Below, piece after piece: positions 35,108-49,600 of a stretch of DNA of 64,000 bases. The translations under genes and the position numbers were made by a program. The stretch comes from Scenedesmus sp. ARA3 (lineage: Eukaryota; Chlorophyta; Chlorophyceae; Sphaeropleales; Scenedesmaceae). The notes below the pieces were generated by a model. It searched no databases. It was not told the DNA's origin and saw only the letters and a list, made by a program, of their open reading frames with translations. The DNA lies in the NCBI GenBank assembly GCA_004335835.1, contig RWJK01001206.1, positions 101,344-165,343 on the forward strand. The letters run 5' to 3'. Positions within the stretch are counted from its first letter, which is position 1. Each line of letters starts with the position of its first letter.

Positions 35108-37378
35108 CTAGTCAGCCAGCGACAGCATGAAAGCAACGCCCCTGCGGATCCAGTGGTCCTGCGGCTGGTCACTTGGGATCATCAGCTCCATCACGAAATT
35201 GGTGCTGTGCCCTGTGGTGGCCAGCACGCCGCGCCGTTCAGGTGTGCGGTACAGCGGGCACTCGTAGGCGGGGAATTGCCGCTGCTTGCTGGCCTCACAA
35301 GGTTGCAGCAGCATCAGCGGCGCCTGAGAGAACAGCACCTGCAAACCCAACAACAGCAAGCACACAGCAGTAAGGGTTCAAGCCTGACCAGATCTGTGTT
35401 GCATCCTGTACACCGGCTGTGACTGCTGCACCAGCCAGCCCTGCGACTGCCACTTCAAAACACAAAGCTGCTGAGTCCAGCTGCACCCAACCACCCAACC
35501 CACCTTTGGCTCTGACTCTGCGAGCATGCCGGTGCTGCTGTCCCAGCGTGCGCTCTCCACGAACATGCCGCTGACGTATGCACTACTTATGCCAAATAGC
35601 TGCACATCCTGCGGCATTGCAACTCACCTTTGGCTCTGACTCTGCCAACATGCCAGTGCTGCTGTCCCAGCGCGCCCCTTCCACAAACATGCCGCTGATG
35701 TATGCACCCCCTTCAGCCGGCGGCTGCTGGGGCTCAGGGCCCGGCGGCAGGCAGGAGTAGTTGAAGGTGATGGCGTCGATGGGGATGCGGCAGCGGCGCG
35801 CGTAGTTCTGCTTCACACCTGCAAGCAGAGATGAATGATTGACAAGCAGGTGTCAGCTCAGGGTGCAGCAACATCAGCAGTATGGCTTGCTACTGTTTGG
35901 CTGAGTAGTGACTGCAGCGTGAACCTCAACAGAAGAACACCTGTGTCGGATTGCTCCAAGGGTCGACCCAACAGCTGCCCAGCAGCTGCCTGGCACCACA
36001 CCTGTCAAGGCGCGTTCAAAGTAGAAGGGGGCTCGTCCAGAAAACAAGCAGCACACTGAGGTGCATCATGGCAGTGCGCCTGTTGTTGATTACAAGTGAT
36101 GCACAACACAGCCATCCCACGACACACAATCTGCACTACCATCCGAGGCAAAGCCCACCTGTCAGGAAGGGGTGTGTGAAGTAGAAGCCGCTGATCCAGA
36201 ACACCGCCGCTGGCCCGTGCTCCAGCCAGCCGTCCAGCATCTCCAGCCGTGCCTCCAGGTCGGCCATGTAGCAATGCATGCAACACAAACTACAACACAA
36301 CAACCCGTGTAAAAACAATGTGCGTCTTGCAGTATTGCTCTTATTAGTAAAAGCCACCACCCACCTGTCAGGAATGCATGGGTGAAGTAGAAGCCGCTGA
36401 TCCAGAACACTGCCGGGGGCCCATGCTCCAGCCATGCGTCCAGCATTTCCAGCCGTGCCTCCAGGTCAGCCATGTAGCTGCCCAGCGGCTTCACGCTGGG
36501 GTAGCTGGCAGCCATCCATGAGGCAGGTACCCTGCGGCAATGCAGCACAAATTTTGGGTGATGGGGCAGCATTGGGCAGTGAGACAATACATAAAAAAGG
36601 ATGCCGAATCAATTGCTGCCCAGAGGCTTCACGCTGGGGTAGCTGGCCGCCATCCATGAGGCAGGCACCCTGCAATGACAGGATAGGATCAGCAGTATGC
36701 AGATGAAGGGCGCAGTGAGGCGATACAGGCCTGTATACAGACATTCAAAATGACTGTCAAAGACATTCCTTGGGCAGCTGGCAGCAGGCAGCCTGCAGTG
36801 GCACGGGATGCAGAAGGGCGGCGTTGCACTATGCACTCAAGACAGAGGCGGTTGCTTGTGGGTCATGAGGCCTTTCAAAGGCTAAACACATGCTACAAAC
36901 ATGTACAGGTTGCCGAACAGCATTGATTGACTGCTGTGAGTCTGTGTTTATCAGCTGCACAGCAAGATGGTGTTAGGTGCATTGCGCCAATCAAGTGCAG
37001 CTGCGCGCTCACCTGTTGTCGTACATCGCAGCAGCCACCTTTTCCAGGTCGTCCGACATCAGCACCTGGCCTGCAGACATGAAACAACAACAACAACGAC
37101 AACCTCCTTGTCAGCTGCGCCTACGCACGGCTAACAACCTAGGCTGCAAATTCAGCACCAAGCAGCAGAGTTACACATCAACATGCCGAAGCAGTTGCCC
37201 CATTCAGCATTCAGCATTCAGCAGGCAGCAGTCATCCGCCAGCAGCCCGCTCACCCTTGATGGCCTTCTGCAGCTGCACCAGGCTGCTGTGCATGGTCAC
37301 GATCAGCCTGTTGAAGCGCACCAGCTCCTGGCACAGCACCGTGTTGAGCGACTCGTGGTAGTCCACAGGGTACCTGGC

Positions 37379-37422
<44 letters not shown>

Positions 37423-40400
37423 CAGCAACAAGGTGCATACAGCCCACATTGTTGCCTGCTTGTTACAAAGGTGCAGTCAGAGAATAAGCACAGGTGCAGG
37501 TGGGCAAACAACTCTAGCATCCTATAGCACACTGCACATCTAGACCCTGCTGCTGCTGCTGCTTACTTGTATCGTGCCGCCTCGATGTCAAAGGGTGCCC
37601 GCAGCCTGCCATCAAGCTCTGCCGCCAGCTGCAGCAGCAGCGCGTCCCTGCTGGCTGCCGCATTGCCGCCGCCTGTCCCGCTGGCGCCACCGCCTTGTGA
37701 TGACAGCAGGCTGTCTAGCAGCAGGTTGGTCTCCTGCTGGTCCTTGGTGATGTCTGCATTGGGGTGCAGCCCGTACACCTGCATGATGAATGCAGCACAA
37801 TATTAGTCGGCAAAGCATGTTGAGAGGACCTGCAATGGCAGCAGGTTGGTTGCCTTTGGTCCTTGGTGATGTCTGAATTAGGGTGCAGCCCATATACTTG
37901 CATGCACATACACCATACGCACCAGCAGCACAGCAGCGTGCTTCAAGCGGCGTATTGCAAAGGCTGTCGCAAGTAGCGCCGTGGTGGTGCTGGATATACA
38001 CATGCCATGCAGCTGCAGCGTGTCCTCCCGGGGCACGATGCAGCTGGCCCTGGTGTCACCCACTGCCCATGCTTGACGGCTCAGCGCAGCTTGGTTTCCC
38101 ATACTTCCACTTGCTGCACAGCCGCACAGTATTTGAAATCCACTCACCTCTGGCGGCGCTGCAGCAGGCAGGCCCCGGATGGAGCTGATGTAGCTCTCAA
38201 TGGGGCCCTCACTCGGCGCGCAGTACTGCTCAACAAATGTATTAGCAAGTGCATTTTCATGCTACAAAAGTACGTTGCTTCCCTGGGCCCCTCTAGCCAG
38301 CTCCTGTGCCAAACCTGGGCTGCTTCCGCCAACTTCAACCAGCAGCACAACACAGAATCATGCTACGCCAAACCTACCTCTGGCGGTGCTGCAGCAGGCA
38401 GGCCCCGGATGAAGCTGATGTAGCTCTCAATGGGGCCCTCACTCGGCGCGCAGTACTGCTCGCAGCCAGGCGCAGGGCTGAAGGCGTAGCCCTCCTCAAA
38501 GATACTTTCATTGAGGAATATCTCCAGCAGCGAGGCCAGCGTGCGGCGGTCGTGTGCGTCAGTCACACGGCCGCCGTAGTTGCACTCGCCAGTCAGGTAC
38601 CGCAGGGCCTGAACAGTAGCGGCGTCGCAGTTGCAGGATGTGTGGTCAGCAGGCGCTGGTGACGTGCATGCAGTGCCGCATGTGTGCAAGCCCTGAATCA
38701 CTTTTGTAGGTTGCGTCTTTTGGTGCACCCGCACTCCAACCTGCTGCTGCAAACGACAACCAGCTATTGAAAGCCTGCTGCACCTCAGTACCACTCACCA
38801 CCAGTGGCATGGTATCGGCGACTCGTTGAGGAACATGAGCAGCTGCCGCGAACTGTGTGATGAGTGCAGTGCATGCAAGGGTGCGCCCTGGCAATTCAAC
38901 CCTGGCTGAGAGCTAGGTGTCTTATCTGCAGCACCACCTGCTAGATTCCACGCCTCACACATGTTGCACCCTTCCCCCAACTCACCACCAGTGGCATGGT
39001 GTCCGGCGACTCGTTGAGGAACATGAGCAGCTGCCGTGCACTGATGGAGAAGTCGGGCGCGGAGAACTGGTACGGCACATTCCAGCCCAGTGGGCCAAAC
39101 TTCAGCCGCTCCTACAGGGCACAAAGCAACAGCGTCAGATTGCAAATGCAGCATGCCTGGACAGCAGCACAGACCTTGCATCCAGGGCAGCTGCCAGTGC
39201 ATAAACAACATACGCTGCATGGTTCTGTGTGGGGCATGGTGTTGAAGCAAGCAGTGCAAACAGCAGCAACTGCAGTCAAACGTGTAACACGTACCTGCAC
39301 TGACGCGTGGAAGAAGCACAGCCCGAACAGCAGTTTCTTGAACTCCCCTGGCCGCTGGCAGCCGCCAAAGAAGGAGGGGTCGCTGATTGGATCCGTCAGG
39401 TAGCTGCCAAGCAGGTTCTGCAGCACCACAATGGCATCATGGTTGACAGCAGTTAGCAGCATCCATCACGCACGTTCCTACAGACTAGCACGCACCTAGG
39501 TCTCATCAGGTGCTGCTGCAAGCAACACTGCTCTACAAAGCAACTTCCAACAGCTGTCACCCCACCTGCTGCAAGCCCTTGGGAGGGTCATTGGCCCTTT
39601 TTATGCACACCTAGGTCACCAGGTGCAGCTGCTGCCTGATCCCCTGCTTCCTTCATAATGTTTCTGTTAGTGATCTCACCTGCCGCAGACCCTTGGGAGG
39701 GTCATTGGTCATCTTGATGCCGTTCTGCAGCACCGACACAGGGAACTCGTGGCTGGGGTAGCTGGACAGCCACAGCCTGAACCCTGGGTTTGTGTTTTCG
39801 GCGCTTAAACCCTCGCAGATGCGCTCCAGCGTGGGCATCCAGGATACCGCCAGGTGGCAGTTCTGCAGCACCACCCAGCCGCCACGGGCCTGTGCTGCCT
39901 CGATGAGCTTGGAGGCCTTGGGGCCCTGGCCCTGGCCCAGCGAGATGCTGTCAACCTGAAAGAAGAAAGACATACGTAACATAGAAAAAGAGAGACATTA
40001 CAGCATTAAATATGGTCACTTGATGAGCTTGGAGGCCTCGGGGCCCTGGCCCTGGCCCAAAGAGATGCTGTCAACCTGAAGTGACACGAGAAGTAACACA
40101 TGCTACCCAAGTCAGGACACTGGATACTGCACTGTTGGTTGAAAAGCAGGAGCCGTGCCAGTCGCAGTGCCTCTGATGTTCAGTGCGGTGTGGGCTGTGA
40201 AGCTGGCACATTACCATGTGGCTTGAAAGCGGAGCACTTTGAGCTGCAGGCCAGTGCAAGCAAGACTGCCCAACTACAAACACGCAGACAAGATGCCCCT
40301 GGGGTGCAGCAACAAAACCCGGTGCATGCAGTTCAAACACGCACCTGCACCTTCAGCCCCTCGGCATACTTCAACAGCATACTCATTGGGTCGCTGCCCG

Positions 40401-41463
40401 GCGACAGCACAAAGATCAGCGGCGTCATCGCACTACTATCCTTAAAGCAGCGGTCAATGTCCAGCGGTGGCGGCTCCACGAAGCGAGGCCCCATTGTGGC
40501 TTTTACAAACTCGGTGATGGCTGTGGTGAGCTTGTCGGGCCGCAGCACGCGCAGCAGCAGCAGGCGCTGGAAGGAGTCTAGCTTTGAGGACCAGAGGCTG
40601 GGCAGTGGAGCTGAAACAGGGTCTGCTGCATCATACACAACCTACAGGGACAGGAGCAGAGCAATGCACAAGTAGCAGCAGCTGTGTGTGCAAGCTCAGA
40701 GCTGCTGCAGCTGCAGTTGACAGTGTGCACCATGGGCTGGGCAGCGGCGATGGCACAGGGTCTGCTGCACCATAGACAAACTGTCAGACTCCGCAATAAC
40801 AGAGTAACGCACAACGACAGCAGCGGCTGGTTGATGCTGTAGCCCAACCGCTGCAGCGTAAGCTGGCTGCAGAGCTGCACAGACCATGCTGTTGCATACG
40901 AGCATGAGCTGCCTACCTTGAAGCTGCCTGGGTCCTCCCTGAAAGCCGCCTCCAGCCCATCAAAGCCTGGCACGTCATTAGAGAGCCGCACCAGCTCGCC
41001 CCACAGCTTGTCGCTCAACCAGCTGCAAGGGTTGGCAGGAGGATCAGAGCTGCCGATGCCACCTGAATGAAGCCCAAGCAGACAGCCACAGCATGTCAGA
41101 CAGCCCGGCTGGCAGCTGCAGGGGTTGGCGGGAGGCCGAAGGAGCTGCTGACGCCACCTGGCCGCAGCAGGCACTGTCAACAGCCACAAGCAAGCATGGG
41201 CTTCAACGCTCTGCGCTCTTGCACTCTTCAGACAGCTTTAAGGCAGGCAAGCCGCATATTTGGTTGCGAGCATAACCTCTTGCTGTATATGGTTGTTTGT
41301 CGTGGTTGCCTCACCTGTGAGCAGGAAGCGCAGCTGGCTCCAGTCCAGGCTCTTGGCGATGTGTGCCTTGAGGTGCACTGTGATCAGGAAGGCGAACAGC
41401 AGCTTGTCCTTCTCAAACAGGCTGCGGCACACCTGCAGCGCAGCAAGTTACACCACAAGCAGA

Positions 41464-41494
<31 letters not shown>

Positions 41495-43615
41495 CATCAG
41501 CGTCTGAACGTGTGGGGACCAGCCTCAAGCAACAATTGCATATGCACGGATGCAAATCCAAACACCAGAACAAACATCACTGGGTAGCCTCAACTACGCA
41601 TGCTTTGCGACCACATTGCCTCACCTGCAGATACAGGCTGTACTGGAAGTGTGCCACCAGGTTGTCAATGCGCTTGCCCAGGTCTCTGGCTTTGTCTGCT
41701 TTTGCCAGGGTATCTTCAAACAGCGCCACAAACCAGGCCAGGCTATACTGGTACATGGGCTCGATGGATGCCAGCTCGCTGATCACGAAAAACAGCGCTG
41801 ACACCACCTGGGCCACGGGCTTGTAGCCTGCGCGGGGATTGAAGAGTAACATAATGGCCAACCATCACAGTGCCGCAGCAGTCTAGCCTGTACCATTGCT
41901 GACCTAACTCATCAGGCTAGCATGCAAGTGAGTGATTGGCTAACCAGGCCGCTCTGCAGCTTAGGTAAGTTGTAACGCTTGAGAGGGTGGGTGTGGCCAG
42001 GGGCACCGTGACTGGGCTCCATGCCCTCCACCTGACAGCAGGCTGCAACGTGTCCAAGCTCGCAGTCCAGCAACACGCCCACCTGCACGTGCTTCGTCGA
42101 TCTTCTTCTCCGTGCGCTCCGCGACCTGCTGCTTGTGGCTGATCTCCACCGACAGCGCCTTGCTGCTGCTGATCACGTTGATGGCGGTCTCGTCCTCCAG
42201 GATGTTGCCTTCGCTGGTGGACAGCACCGCAATAATCTTGTCCTGCAGCACACAGCAACACACATTGCAGCAGCATGCAGTGCCCATTAGGCTGTGACAT
42301 AACAGCCGCGTTGATGGCAGTCTCACCCTCCAGGATGTTGCCCTCCCTGGTGGACAGCACAGCAATGACCTTGTCCTGCAGCACACAGAGGAACAGGTAG
42401 CAGCACAACAAATCAGGGTTGCTCAATACGCCCTTTCAGGCAGCGTATCACGTATTTGAAACGTATAATACGTCGTACGAGGCAAAAAAAACTCCAAAAA
42501 TACGCCGTTTCCAGTAAGAGGTTGACGTATTGGTCAAAGCCCCGTGCTAAAGTGACAACTGACGGCTCACAGCATCGTGCATACCACGTATTAGCAGCAT
42601 GTATGATTCAATAATAATATTTAAAACTTCAGTTTGTCTCGGAAGCGATGTTGTGGCTTCCAAGTGTCCCTTGGCTGATCAGCAGCAGCTGCCCAAAGTC
42701 GTACAGCAGTGTGCTCGATCACGTCAACATATCATCGTTCAGCAATGACAACAACAAAGCCAAAACGTTTTGTTCAAGCTTTCAACGGGGCACGTGCAGC
42801 TACGTGCACTTGCTGCAGGGGATGTTCATCTGTCAGTCACCAGAAGCGCCGTCACCAGCAGGGCCGTCACGTGGTTGTGTGCGCGCGTGAGCCACGTTGT
42901 AGTGTATCATTGTGACAGGCTGCCTCCACCAAGTGCAAGAGGTGGCTGTTTTTGAGCGGTGTAACATCATGAGCATCCTAGGACATGCAGGCTGACGGCG
43001 GCGCTGCCGCCATGGCTGCGGTACTGCAATGCAGTGTCAACCGTGTCATGGGCTAACCACAGCACACCACGTACTGGCGCGTATTTGGGCAAGTACTCTC
43101 CAGGCAGCGTACTCTCCAGGCAGCGTATTGCGTATCGCGTACCGCGTCTCCATTACCATACGTATTGTGTATTGAGCAACCCTGTGACAAATCATGTATG
43201 CATACACCATGCAGCAGCACACATACTGCAAATGTCGCCAATAATGGAGCAGACTGCAACATCTGAAGTAAACTGAGGCATCAACCTCAACCGCACCTCA
43301 ATCTCCTTGAGCTGCCACGCGTTCTCAGCACCCGCCAGCACCAGGCGCGCCTTCTCTTCCTCCAGCTCGGGCCGCTCCTGAGCCACCACATCAAGCCAAG
43401 CAGCAAGCCATACCCAGTGAAACATAAAGCCCGAAAGCCTTAGGCACCCTCAAAACGCACCTCGATCTCCTTCAGCTGCCGTGCATTCTCAGCACCCGCC
43501 AGCACCAGGCGTGCCTTTTCTTCCTCCAGCTCTGGCCGCTCCTGCGCCACGACCGTGCCCAGCAGCTGGTCCTCAAGGCCCTCGCGCGTGATGCCAAAGT
43601 TGAGCAGCGCCACCT

Positions 43616-43657
<42 letters not shown>

Positions 43658-46600
43658 GCAGTAGCAGCGGCAGCAGCAGCAGCAGCTTGTGAACGTGGCT
43701 GTGAGGGAGAAAGAGCCACCACCGTGCCTAGCAGCTGGTCTTCAAGGCCCTCGCGCGTGATGCCAAAGTTGAGCAGCGCCACCTGCAGCCACGCAACATT
43801 GAGCAAAATCATTGGCTGGTGCGGATGCGAAATAGCGGGGAAAGTGTAAGCCCTCGCGCGTGAAGCCAAAGGTGAGCGGCGCCACCTGTTCGCAACAGAA
43901 GCGGCATTGGTTTGTGTCTTTCAACAGATGGGTTGGGGTTGCAACTAAGTTTGGCAGGAGCAGCTAGTGCTGCCAGCAAGCTTGCCCCGGCACGGCTTAC
44001 AAACTGCTTGTGTGTGCTTATTGCTTCCTGCAAGCCAGCGTCTGCCCCAAGTGGTCACAAATTGCCTAGATTGCAGGCCATCGCTGCTGCTCACCTTGAC
44101 GCTGACTTCGGGCAGGTGGTGCGGGTTGCGCAGCTTGGTGGTCATGAACAGCCGGAAGTTGCTGCTGTACTCCAGCGTGGCGTCACCCAGCCGGATGCAG
44201 TTCACGCCACCCTGCAGCACACACCAGCCAAGTGTTTGCCGACGTGATCAAGCACTGCCATGAAAGCATTGAGCAAAGCATGCACAGCAATAGTCATGCT
44301 TGGTGTCATCAATTTTGGGCGCATTGTAGCATGTTCAGGGCACGCCAGCGTAAACTGCATCCCACCTGCTTGAAGATAGCCTTCAGCAGCAGGGGCTCCA
44401 GCACTGGGTCCAGCTCCTCACCCACATCCTGCAATAAGCGGGAGCACACGCAGCAGGACATGCACAGCTTCATGCTGACGTTTACTGGTTTTCACGGCCG
44501 CAGCAAGTAGCTGCAGGTTTGTAGCAGCCTGCAGTGCCGGCAGCGCCCGATCTGTCACAAACTGCTCAAGGCATTTGTTGAGCCAATTCAGGTTGCATGT
44601 TCGCCCAGAGAGCTGTGCACAGCTGGCACAGTTCACACCAACATTGATGCAAGCTCCGCACCTCAATGAGTACCGGGAAGCCAAACTGCACCGCATTCTC
44701 CAGCTGGCGCATGTAGGTGTCGGGGCCGCCTGACAGCTTGACCACCTCCAGCTGGTGCTTCTTCTCCATGATCTTCACCCACTTGTTGGCTTGGCCCTGC
44801 ACAGCACAAAGCATAGCAGCATGCACTGAGCAACAGCAGCGCCACAAGCTGGCCAAAAGAGAAGCCACTGCCCATTCATGTTAGTGCAGTCAGGCACTGC
44901 AACAGGAGATGCGGAAATTGAAAGCAGTGTAAAATCATCAAGAGAAACTGTCTATTTCTGTAGTGTACCCACGCACCTGTGGGTCGATCATGAGCGGCCA
45001 TCGCCGCGTCTTGCTGATGATGATGGCGTTGTCAATGCTGAGGGAGTCATTTGGCAGGCCGTCCAGCAGCCAGCTGCGGATGGTCACCGGCTCTCCCAGC
45101 ACACCCACCAGCCTGAAGTTGGCACTGCAGGGAATGGAGGCAGACCTGCAGCATGACAAACAAACAGATGCACACACATAAGCGTAAGAGAGGCAGCTGC
45201 GGATGGTGACCGGCTCTCCCAGCACTCCCACCAGCCCAAAGTTGGCGCTGCAGGAAATGGAGGCAGACCTACAGCAAAGGCAGGACAACAGCACACACAC
45301 AGAATATTGCAAGCAGGGGATACCAGACTGCATGCAGACAACTACCAAATGCTTGTGAACACTGCTGAGCTCCATGCTCGTGCTGAATAGACAGTTGCAA
45401 AAGACAAGCAAAGGCTTGTTTGCCAGTCCGCACCTGCACCGCTCGACCCACTGGTTGATGGCCCGCTCCCTGTACGCAGCTGTGAACGGCCCCAGGTATG
45501 CAATGCAACCTGCCGACAGCAGCACATCTCCAGTTAGATGCGTATAATCTGCAGCCAGCTTCTTGGCCACCTCCTGCCAGCGTGTCTTCTCCCCTCCAAG
45601 GCCTCCGATGAGCTTTGTGGCTCGCTCCAGCTTCTTCTGGCACAGGCTGACCTCTTCTTCAAGTTGCTGCTTGCGGGCCTGCAGGGAGACATGAAAAAGC
45701 CGTTAGCAGGGTCTCAGCAATAAAGCTGTGCGCTGTACCACAGTCTGCAGCACATCTTGAGCTTTGCAGCAGCCACACTGACTGCAAACACAAGCTACAG
45801 CTGATATTTCAAGCCAGAACCACTAAATTTTGCTTTCTTTGCCGCACCTGCATTGCTGCCAGCTTGTCATTCAGCGCATTCAGCGCTGCCACTACTGCTC
45901 CCAGCTCAGCTTTCTTTGCTGCCAGGCCCTCCATGAGCGTGCCGTACTCCGCCTCCGCCTGCTGCAGCGCCGCCTTCTTGGGCGCAACAACCTTGGCCAC
46001 CCTGGCGCAGGAACAACAGCACATAGTGCCACAAGTTATCAGCAAAGTAAAAACGGTTTGAGATTACATTGCATGTGCATTTCAGATTGCTGTACTCCGC
46101 CTCTGCCTCCTGCAGCGCTGCCTTTGTAAGCGCAACAACCTGGGCCACCCTGGTGGAAACAGTAGCAACGCACATTGAGTTATCAGCGCTACAACCACCA
46201 AGCTCAGCACCGTATTGTTTTCTTCCAGGAGCTTATCAATGTGCCAGGACTGCTGTGCAGTTGTCCCGCACTAGCAAATTGGGTAGCACTTGCGATGCAG
46301 CTGCAGCAATGATTCTGCCAAAGGTTACACTGACGGCCAGTGGGCGCCCTCAGCTGCTTGCCAGCGAGATCGAGAGGCTGCTGCTGGACAATAACCACGT
46401 CATGAGTCACCAGCTGCAGTGACACTCACTTGTCGTACGCCTCCATTGCCCGCACCCAGCAGCACAGCCCGTACGCAGCCTTGCTGGCCTTCTTCACTGT
46501 CTCAGCAGCAAACTCGGGCCTGTCCAAATACGGCTGCACAGCCACGATGCATGCTGGCGGGATGTGGTCCTTGTCATATTCTTGCAGCTGCGACATGAAG

Positions 46601-49600
46601 GTGGAGTCACCTAGCAAGGCCTGACTGGGGCCCCAGTAGTCGTCAATCTTCTTGGTGGGATTGGCGGGGTCATTCACCTGCAGGTAAGTGAGGCATGTGG
46701 TGATGTTGAATGTGAAATTGACGAGCTGATGTTGAGTGTGAATTTGACCAGCTGACAGCACCCTGCCACATCAAGCGGCCAGTATTCGCTGATCTTCTTG
46801 GTGGTGTTGGCAGGGTCGTTCAACTGCAGGCAAGTCAGAAGTCAAGCATGTTTGCATGTGGATGGCAAGAATGCGCCGACTACCAAGCTGATGGCACCTT
46901 GGTGTATCCTGTGCCCTGCTGCGTCCTCAACCTGGTACCGCTTTCACGCAATGCCTCGTGTAGGGCAGCAGCCATGTTCACCTTCTTCGCCTTCACGTTG
47001 AGCAGTTGACAGCCAGCCCAGATCACGCTCCACCCATTGCACCAAGCACACAACAGGTTTGACACTGCCGCTTGCTGCAGCTGAATGCCATACGCTCGTC
47101 CTGCTGCATCATCCACCTAGCGGCTCAAGAAAGCAAGAAGAGTATTGCAGCAGCCCTGCTCACCTTCTTTGGCTTGACGTTGAGCAGCTGGCAGACTGCC
47201 TCCGTGGTGACTTTCACGAGGCCCAGTCACATAAAGCAGATGAGGCAATCCGAGCTGCTGCTAGCTGCAATTGACGCCATACCTACACCCTGCTGCATCC
47301 GCATCTTGCAATTCACCACCCCAACCAGCACCGCAGCAGCCCTGCTCACCTTCTTGGGTTTGACGTTCAGCAGCTGGCAGACCGCCTCCATGGTGACCTT
47401 CACGGGGCCGGGCGGGTTCTTCATGCTGCGCACTTCAGTGATGTCTGCCTTGGTCAGTGTGTTGAGCGCAGCCAGCGCTGACTCCAGCAGCGGCATGGCC
47501 ACAGCCAGCTCACCCTCACACTCATCCTGCATGCATCATGCAGCAGCAATGCAGGCACAGAGTAGTGTGAGATAGGTGGCTTTGGTGAGCGTACTGTTCA
47601 GCGTGTTGAGCGCAGCCAGCGCAGACTCCAGCAGCGGCATAGCCACAGCCAGCTCACCCTCACACTCATCCTGCGGGGTGGTAAATTAACACATTAACAG
47701 TTTCGGAAAGATCAGATACAACAAGGCAAAAAGGATGTCAACAACCAGGCAAAGAGGGTAAGAATATGCTGCTAAGCCGGCAGTTGGGCAGCAAGCCATG
47801 ATGTCAGCACTAGCCAATGTGGCGCTCACCTTGATTGCCTTGGCTGCTGCTGCCTTCTCTGATGCAATGGCCTCCTCCCCCTCCACCACCTCCTTCTTTG
47901 CTGCCGCCTCCTTTGTCTGCGCATCCACCACCCGCAGCGTCTCCTCAACCTCCTTGCCTGCAGGCGCAGCACCAAAACGCTAACCGATTGGCAAGGCACG
48001 GTGCATTGCGGCAAGCTTGAATCCCTTGTGTTGTGCACACGCAGGGGGCTGTTTTTGAGCAACCCATCATGCACGTTAAGGATGTTGACCTCCCAGGGTC
48101 AGCATGCATGCAGTGCACAAACTTGCATGAAACGCAAAGCTGCCGCTGCCCTCACCTGTTTCAATCAGCTTAGGCTGCAGGTCGATCAGCTCCTGCTTCA
48201 TCACATTGACCTCGCCCTCAGCAGCAAGCAGCTTCTCCAGGCCAACCTGCAGCAACACAGCATGTATGCTTGGTTTGGACATGCTCTTGGCATACCTGTG
48301 ACAGGATGTGACGCAGATGCATCAGCAGTCGTATCGAAGCATATGGCGAAAGCAGTTGTGTGCTTGCAGCTGGGTGCAACACAGGTATATGCATGAAACA
48401 GCCACAGTCGTCCGTAACAGCCTGCCCACCTCGTAGCGCCGCCGCAGCTGCAGCACTGCTGCGCGCTGCTGTCCCAGCAGCTCCTTGTAGGTGTAGATGA
48501 GCTCCAGGTAGCTGGTGGGCGTCACGTACGTGTGGCGGCCCAGCTCCCTGCAAACAACAGCAAGCAGGCATTGAGGGGGTCACAAGCCCATCTGTACAAC
48601 CATTCGCAGGGTGGGTGTCACATACGTGTGGCGGCCCAGCTCCCTTTGTGCACATACACGCAAGCAAACGTCATGTTAGGAAGAGCCACATTTTGTCTAA
48701 CCTGACATTTTGTGCAAGAAGTGGCAGTGCCAGCAAGGAGACACCTGAACATGGGCCCACCTTGGCTAACAGCGTCATGCATTTGCGCATGTATCACATG
48801 CCGTCACAAGCTCACCTCCTGTAGTCCTCAGCAAGCGCCCTGATGCTGGTGTGGAACAGCATGCACGCATCCTCAACTGCCGAGCGCAGCATATCACCAT
48901 CTGCTGTGCTTCCATCAGCAGCAGTGCCTGCAGCAGCGGCCTCCATGCTCGGCAGAAACTTTTTTGCCACTGACTTGAGTGCATCGGCCGGCCACACGCT
49001 GAACCAGTCGATGGTGGTGCAGCTAACCAGCGAGGGGAACCTGCAGACAGCAGAGACATTAGCCAGTATTTAGTATCCAGCCATACACAAACTAGACACT
49101 GACAGCAGAACTGCAGACCAGCAGTACAGCAGCAGGACTCCGTTGCATCCAGTGCAGCGAGTAAAGTTCAAAGTTGCTCACAGCACGCTGAGCTGCAGCA
49201 CTCACTTCCGAAGGCGCTCCCTGAAGCTGCCGCCCACAGGGCTCATGGTCAGCACCAGGTGCAGGTTCACGCGCACGCTGTCCAGGAAGAACGCCCACAG
49301 CCCGGCTGGAGTCAGCGGCTTGCCGGCGCGCTTGGCGCGGGGCGTGACTGCCTCCATGATGCCCACCAGCTCATCCTTGGCAAACAGGTTGGGCACCTCG
49401 CCTGGTACATGCAGTAGTGCCATTAGAAACCAAAGCAGGACACATAGGAGGTTAGTGGCTTTACAGGTTGCAGCAGTGCGCCTCCATGATGCCCACCAGC
49501 TCATCTTTGGTGAATATGTTAGGCACCTCGCCTCGCGAACAGGAAACACGCACATGCCACAAGTACTTGAAGTTTGGGTGCAGCAATCCAGCAAGCAGCC

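Larger units (their letters stand above)
45434..48548 (-). other. Dynein stalk and microtubule-binding domain
   Basis: Coiled coil 1 comes from exons 48548-47830 and the start of 47527-47350. The microtubule-binding tip spans about 47450-46436 ([11 protein letters not shown], then [16 protein letters not shown]). Coiled coil 2 follows at 46006-45434 ([19 protein letters not shown]). This stretch is dense in echoes. Confidence 0.85.
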
